Below are positions 60,684-64,000 of a stretch of DNA of 64,000 nucleotides, one piece after another (positions within the stretch are counted from its first letter, which is position 1; every line of letters begins with the position of its first letter). The translations under genes and the position numbers were made by a program. The notes under the pieces are model-generated. The model was not told the DNA's origin, did not search any database, and saw nothing but the letters and a program-made list of their open reading frames with translations. The DNA is from Hyphomonas sp. (GTDB lineage Bacteria; Pseudomonadota; Alphaproteobacteria; Caulobacterales; Hyphomonadaceae): contig PACZ01000024.1 in the NCBI GenBank assembly GCA_002700305.1, positions 310,001-374,000 on the forward strand, in the 5' to 3' direction.

Positions 60684-63347
60684 TCAGAACCTCCGTTTCA
60701 GACCAATGCCGAACACAGTGTCCTGTTTGTAGGTATCTACGTAAACCTTGTCCGAGCCGCGCTCCTGATAGGCTTCGTAGCTTTCCCCGAACAGATTCTG
60801 GATGTTCAGCGAGAACTCGTATTCCGCATCGCCGACATTGAAGCCCTTGTTCCACACAAAGTCTACGGTCATTGGCGGCTGTTCAAGGAATGCGGGGATG
60901 CCACGGGCAAGAATTTCGCCTGAACGGATTCTGTCTGAAACATAATTCAGCAGCAGGTTGTATTCGGAGCGGGCGCTCTCATTCAGAAGGCCGAGCTGAA
61001 GGTTAAACAGGTGCTCGGACTGCCCCTGCATACGCCGTCCGTCTTCAAGATAGTCAGAGGCCAGGTCCGTGCCACGAACCGGGTCAAGATTGGTCCCGAT
61101 GTTGACTGCCACTTCACCCGCCGCATCGATCGAGGAGTCGGACCAGGTATAGTTCGCCTTGATCTGGAGATCCCGGTCCTCAAAGAAGGACATGCCCGTC
61201 CACTGCTCCATTGGCAGGATCTGCTCATATTCGATCTCGACGCCGTACAACTCAGCCGCCGGCGCATTGAGGAAGGTCGTCTGCAGAGTTTCGGCCGGGA
61301 CAAGGATTTCCTCGATCGGGTTTGTGATGTCCTTGTAGAACAGACCGATCGTCGCAAACTGGTCGCGGGCGAAATAGTATTCAGCCCGGAGGTCATAGTT
61401 CTTCAGCGTTGCGTTCACCAGGTAAGGGTTACCGAAGAAAGTCACGTCAGTTTCCGTATTGTTGAACACGGCAGGTGCCAGCTCGCGGAACTGCGGCCGG
61501 GTGATTGTTTCGGAGTAACCACCGCGAACCTGAATGTCCTCAATCGGGTTCCAGGTGATCGTGACCGCCGGGAACCAGTTCTGCTCGTCGATCACGGCCT
61601 CGACATAGTTTGTCGACAAATCCATGCCGATAGACTGGGTGTCCACAGCCTGAATGCTGTCTTCGAAGCGCGCACCGATGGCCGCCCGAATATACGGCGT
61701 GACCTGGGTGTCGATGCCGACATAGCCTGCATCGATTTCAAGCGTTGCCAGATACAGTTGCGGGAAACCGCTGCTCTTGATCTCGGTCACCGACCCGGCG
61801 CCGCCCTCCTGGAACAGGTAGGCATAGATATAGTCGAGACGGTTCGTACCAGTACCATTCGGACCCGGGGCCCCTGCCACACCGCGAATGTCGTAGATAA
61901 TCGACGTCGCTTCACGGTCGTTCTCGACATAAGCATAGCCTGCTTTCAGTTCGGTCTCGCAGAACAGGTGGCAATCGCCGCTACGGTCGAGCGGCAAAGT
62001 GAAGTCGATGCCGAAATCCGTGGTGTCATCATCAATGCGGCTGAACGAGAAGCGGTTGGCAGCCGGGCTACTCGAGAGTGCGAGATTGCCTTCATTGTCA
62101 ATGCGGTAAATGTTGGACAGCTGGTAAGGCGCGTCGCGAAGCGCTTCTGAGTAGGAACCGCGCCACTCGACCTTCAGATCGTGGAGGCCGGGGAAGAAAT
62201 GCTCGCCCTGCGCCTGGGTCGACCAGAGCTGCTGCTCAATCCATTGAAGCGAGTCGTTGCGCTCCCGGTTGCCTTCATTGTTGAAGCCGTCGAGTCCCGT
62301 CGACACAATCTGTGCCTGCTTCTCGCTGGATCGTGTAATCAGCCCCGTAAACTGGATCTCGTGATTGTCGTAAAGATCGAAACCAAGGGTGGCCAGAGCG
62401 TTCACGCCAACCGTGTTCTTCGTCGAATTGCGCGTGAAGAGCTGGTTCGGCTCAAGCCGATCGGTCGCGGAGTTCACTGCGCCGAAGCTCCGGATGCCCT
62501 GCTTCGTCTGCCAGTCATTCGAGTAGCCGCCGGCAGCCGTGAGGCCGATGGAAATGTCGTTGTTGACGTCAATGCGCGTACCGCCCGAAAGGTCAAAACC
62601 GAGGTTCGGCGCCACTTCGCCCTGCTGGATAACCAGAAGCGACGAATTATCCGTCAGCTGACGGCCAAATTCGCGGCTGTCGTCGGTGATGGCAATATTC
62701 GGAAGATCGCGCGCGCCATCGTCAAAACCGAGCCAGTCTGTTTCGCTGCCGTCATACTGCAGGCCATTCCGCCACGTGGTCTGGGTGTCGAACTTGGCAC
62801 TGGCACCGATGTTCAGAAAAGATTCGTCCGGAACGGCCTTCGTGCGAAGGTCTACGGTGCCGCCACCGAATTCACCCGGCAGGTCCGGCGAATAGGTCTT
62901 CTGCACCAGGACGCTTTTCAGCGTGGATGTCGGGAAAAGGTTGAGAGGCACAACGCGGCGCAGCGGCGCCGGGCTCGGCAGCGGCGAACCGTTGAGCAGT
63001 GCCGTGGAATAGCGCTCGTTGAGACCGCGGACATAGATGAATTCGTTCTCAGCGGTTGCGATACCAGCGACACGCGCAAGCGCAGCAGCCGCATCGCCGT
63101 CACCCTGAAGGCTGAAGTCACCCTCATCGATGAGTGCAGCAACTTCCGACGTGTTGCGCTTTTCGTCCGGGATAAACTGGCCCCGCACAATCACGGTTTG
63201 CTGGCGGGCTTCCGCTTCAGCAGCGGGTTGCTGTTCAACCGCGGAAGAAGGCTCTTCGACCGTCGCATCCTGAGCCAGGGCCGGCGAAACCCACGCCAGG
63301 CAGACGCTCGTCAGCAGAACGGAGCGGACAGACATGAAACGTTTCAT
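60684..63347 (-). CDS. TonB-dependent receptor upstream of the gsp operon
   Basis: Outer-membrane receptor of 887 residues. A signal peptide (SVLLTSVCLAWVSPALA) is followed by a Glu/Ala/Gln-rich stretch and TonB box like QQTVIVRGQF. The plug contains AAAALARVAGIATAENEFIY, VRGLNERYSTALLNGSPLPS, LNLFPTSTLKSVLVQKTYSP and DLPGEFGGGTVDLRTKAVPD. The barrel ends KQDTVFGIGLKRRF with terminal Phe. The plug motif VRGL-x-x-R-Y plus GEF-x-GG-x-V is that of large Xanthomonas and Caulobacter type carbohydrate or protein-linked receptors. It ends 46 bases before gspC on the same strand with no terminator visible between, so read-through into the secretion operon is likely. Confidence 0.93.
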   Translation of the reverse strand: MKRFMSVRSVLLTSVCLAWVSPALAQDATVEEPSSAVEQQPAAEAEARQQTVIVRGQFIPDEKRNTSEVAALIDEGDFSLQGDGDAAAALARVAGIATAENEFIYVRGLNERYSTALLNGSPLPSPAPLRRVVPLNLFPTSTLKSVLVQKTYSPDLPGEFGGGTVDLRTKAVPDESFLNIGASAKFDTQTTWRNGLQYDGSETDWLGFDDGARDLPNIAITDDSREFGRQLTDNSSLLVIQQGEVAPNLGFDLSGGTRIDVNNDISIGLTAAGGYSNDWQTKQGIRSFGAVNSATDRLEPNQLFTRNSTKNTVGVNALATLGFDLYDNHEIQFTGLITRSSEKQAQIVSTGLDGFNNEGNRERNDSLQWIEQQLWSTQAQGEHFFPGLHDLKVEWRGSYSEALRDAPYQLSNIYRIDNEGNLALSSSPAANRFSFSRIDDDTTDFGIDFTLPLDRSGDCHLFCETELKAGYAYVENDREATSIIYDIRGVAGAPGPNGTGTNRLDYIYAYLFQEGGAGSVTEIKSSGFPQLYLATLEIDAGYVGIDTQVTPYIRAAIGARFEDSIQAVDTQSIGMDLSTNYVEAVIDEQNWFPAVTITWNPIEDIQVRGGYSETITRPQFRELAPAVFNNTETDVTFFGNPYLVNATLKNYDLRAEYYFARDQFATIGLFYKDITNPIEEILVPAETLQTTFLNAPAAELYGVEIEYEQILPMEQWTGMSFFEDRDLQIKANYTWSDSSIDAAGEVAVNIGTNLDPVRGTDLASDYLEDGRRMQGQSEHLFNLQLGLLNESARSEYNLLLNYVSDRIRSGEILARGIPAFLEQPPMTVDFVWNKGFNVGDAEYEFSLNIQNLFGESYEAYQERGSDKVYVDTYKQDTVFGIGLKRRF

Positions 63348-63409
63348 CTTTATTTTCCTGATTGCGAGGCCGGAGCAGTCGCAGAAATGAGAGCTGATAA
63401 TGCAATTGA

Positions 63410-63439
63410 GGTGGAGCAGCCGTTACGCGCTGCTCCACC
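63410..63439 (-). other. Stem-loop between the exported protein and TonB receptor genes
   Basis: GGTGGAGCAGC and GCTGCTCCACC form an 11-bp perfect stem with an eight-base loop, 18 bases past the exported protein stop on the minus strand. There is no T run behind it, so it may be an RNA-processing or mRNA-stabilising hairpin and not a full terminator. Confidence 0.5.
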
Positions 63440-63457
63440 CAACTGCCTGCGCCGATA

Positions 63458-64000
63458 CTAGTTGGCGCTGGTCAGGTTACCTGCCTGGTCGATCGACCAG
63501 CCGAGGTACCAGGTGTCATCGGCATCTTCGACAGCGCCGATGTAGGTTGTGGGCTCGAGTTCGCCGATGCCGGTCACGTCGAACACCGGAACAGCGTTCT
63601 CATTGTCACCCGGAACCACACCGGGGCGCCCGGCGCGGAAGGTGAAGCCGCTCATCGTCGCCGACTGGTTCGTGACGAGGTTGTTGGCTGCCGGGTTCGA
63701 GAACACGTCCGGCTCACCTCCGGCGTCGCTGGCGAACGGTGCACCGTTGTCGGCCAGGAACATGGACTGAAGGTTCAGCGTTCCGGCGTTAGCATTGGCA
63801 ATCGTCGTATCCGTGTCGACATCCAGACCGAATTGAGGCCAGCCAAGCACGATCAGATTGGCAATCGTACCATTCATACCGCGGCGCAGCTTGACACCGA
63901 TTTGTGAAGTAGCGTCACCACCGGCAATAATCGTGAGGTTCGAAACACGCGGTGTCGAGATCGGTGTCGCCAGTTCATCGTTCTCCAGGTTATCGCCTTC
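63458..64000 (-). CDS. C-terminal part of a large exported protein, cut by the window edge
   Basis: The last 180 residues of a minus-strand gene that continues beyond the window. The sequence is rich in Asn, Asp, Thr and Gly with alternating hydrophobic residues (NLTIIAGGDATSQIGVKLRR, ATMSGFTFRAGRPG), the look of a beta-helix or beta-sandwich exported protein. It ends YIGAVEDADDTWYLGWSIDQ then AGNLTSAN; I recall similar Y-x-G-A and W-x-x-G-W endings in secreted proteins encoded beside TonB receptors, but cannot confirm it. An in-frame ATG at 63877 is internal, since the open frame carries on upstream. There are 110 bases, with a stem-loop, between it and the TonB receptor. Confidence 0.7.
   Translation of the reverse strand, partial: EGDNLENDELATPISTPRVSNLTIIAGGDATSQIGVKLRRGMNGTIANLIVLGWPQFGLDVDTDTTIANANAGTLNLQSMFLADNGAPFASDAGGEPDVFSNPAANNLVTNQSATMSGFTFRAGRPGVVPGDNENAVPVFDVTGIGELEPTTYIGAVEDADDTWYLGWSIDQAGNLTSAN

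Overview
The window reads as chromosomal DNA of a GC-rich, aerobic, stalked or budding type alphaproteobacterium. A PopZ polar organiser (4663..5334) lies in the order pcm-tolC-popZ-valS, which I know from Caulobacter relatives. The trxA-addA-addB-murU-amgK-tsaE block, several TonB-dependent receptors and a complete type II secretion (T2SS) operon also fit. My best guess is Hyphomonadaceae (Hyphomonas or Henriciella-like); the family is inference, the class is well supported. I see no insertion sequences, integrases, phage genes, CRISPR arrays or replication origin.

Layout. 1-7.5 kb, minus strand: DUF3137-like fragment, GNAT acetyltransferase, lipoprotein isoaspartyl peptidase, valS, popZ, tolC and pcm. 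7.6-8.1 kb: tRNA-Cys and tRNA-Asn with a strong terminator between them. 8.2-14.6 kb, minus strand: crotonase-fold protein, nitronate monooxygenase, MpaB-type protein, ExoD, L-serine dehydratase with a structured leader, FAD monooxygenase and zinc finger. 14.7-15.7 kb: an ABC ATPase without a permease. 15.7-24.9 kb, minus strand: a tightly overlapping operon for tRNA modification (TsaE), peptidoglycan sugar recycling (AmgK, MurU), double-strand break repair (AddAB) and thioredoxin. 25-30.9 kb: ferredoxin reductase and ferredoxin, thioesterase, TIR-membrane protein, YchF, NTF2-like protein and an ArsR-like regulator.

31-37.8 kb, plus strand: acyl-CoA dehydrogenase and a crotonase-fold protein, then a three-gene 2-oxoacid oxidoreductase whose electron-transfer subunit is a GltD-like flavoprotein with two ferredoxin-type clusters. 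37.9-42.1 kb: two tandem trypsin-like lipoproteases with a shared extra C-terminal domain, and a convergent lipoprotein of unknown function. 42.2-48.0 kb: a TonB receptor, a TetR regulator, an alpha/beta hydrolase and an MFS transporter. A 19-bp operator occurs exactly twice, once before the receptor and once before the hydrolase. A degenerate copy sits on the tetR start. This looks like a self-contained uptake, hydrolysis and transport regulon for an unknown ligand.

48-64 kb, minus strand: gspCDEFGHIJKLMN followed by a small lipoprotein, a CAP-domain secreted protein and a short prepilin peptidase. Upstream of gspC, on the same strand and 46 bases away, is an 887-residue TonB-dependent receptor. 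Before that is the C-terminal part of a probable exported protein that runs off the window. The receptor and exported protein may be functionally tied to the secretion system.

Start codons were moved from the longest possible reading frame where a ribosome binding site, gene overlap or signal peptide gave a better start; this is stated in each entry. Gene names rest on motif recognition from memory, without database searches.
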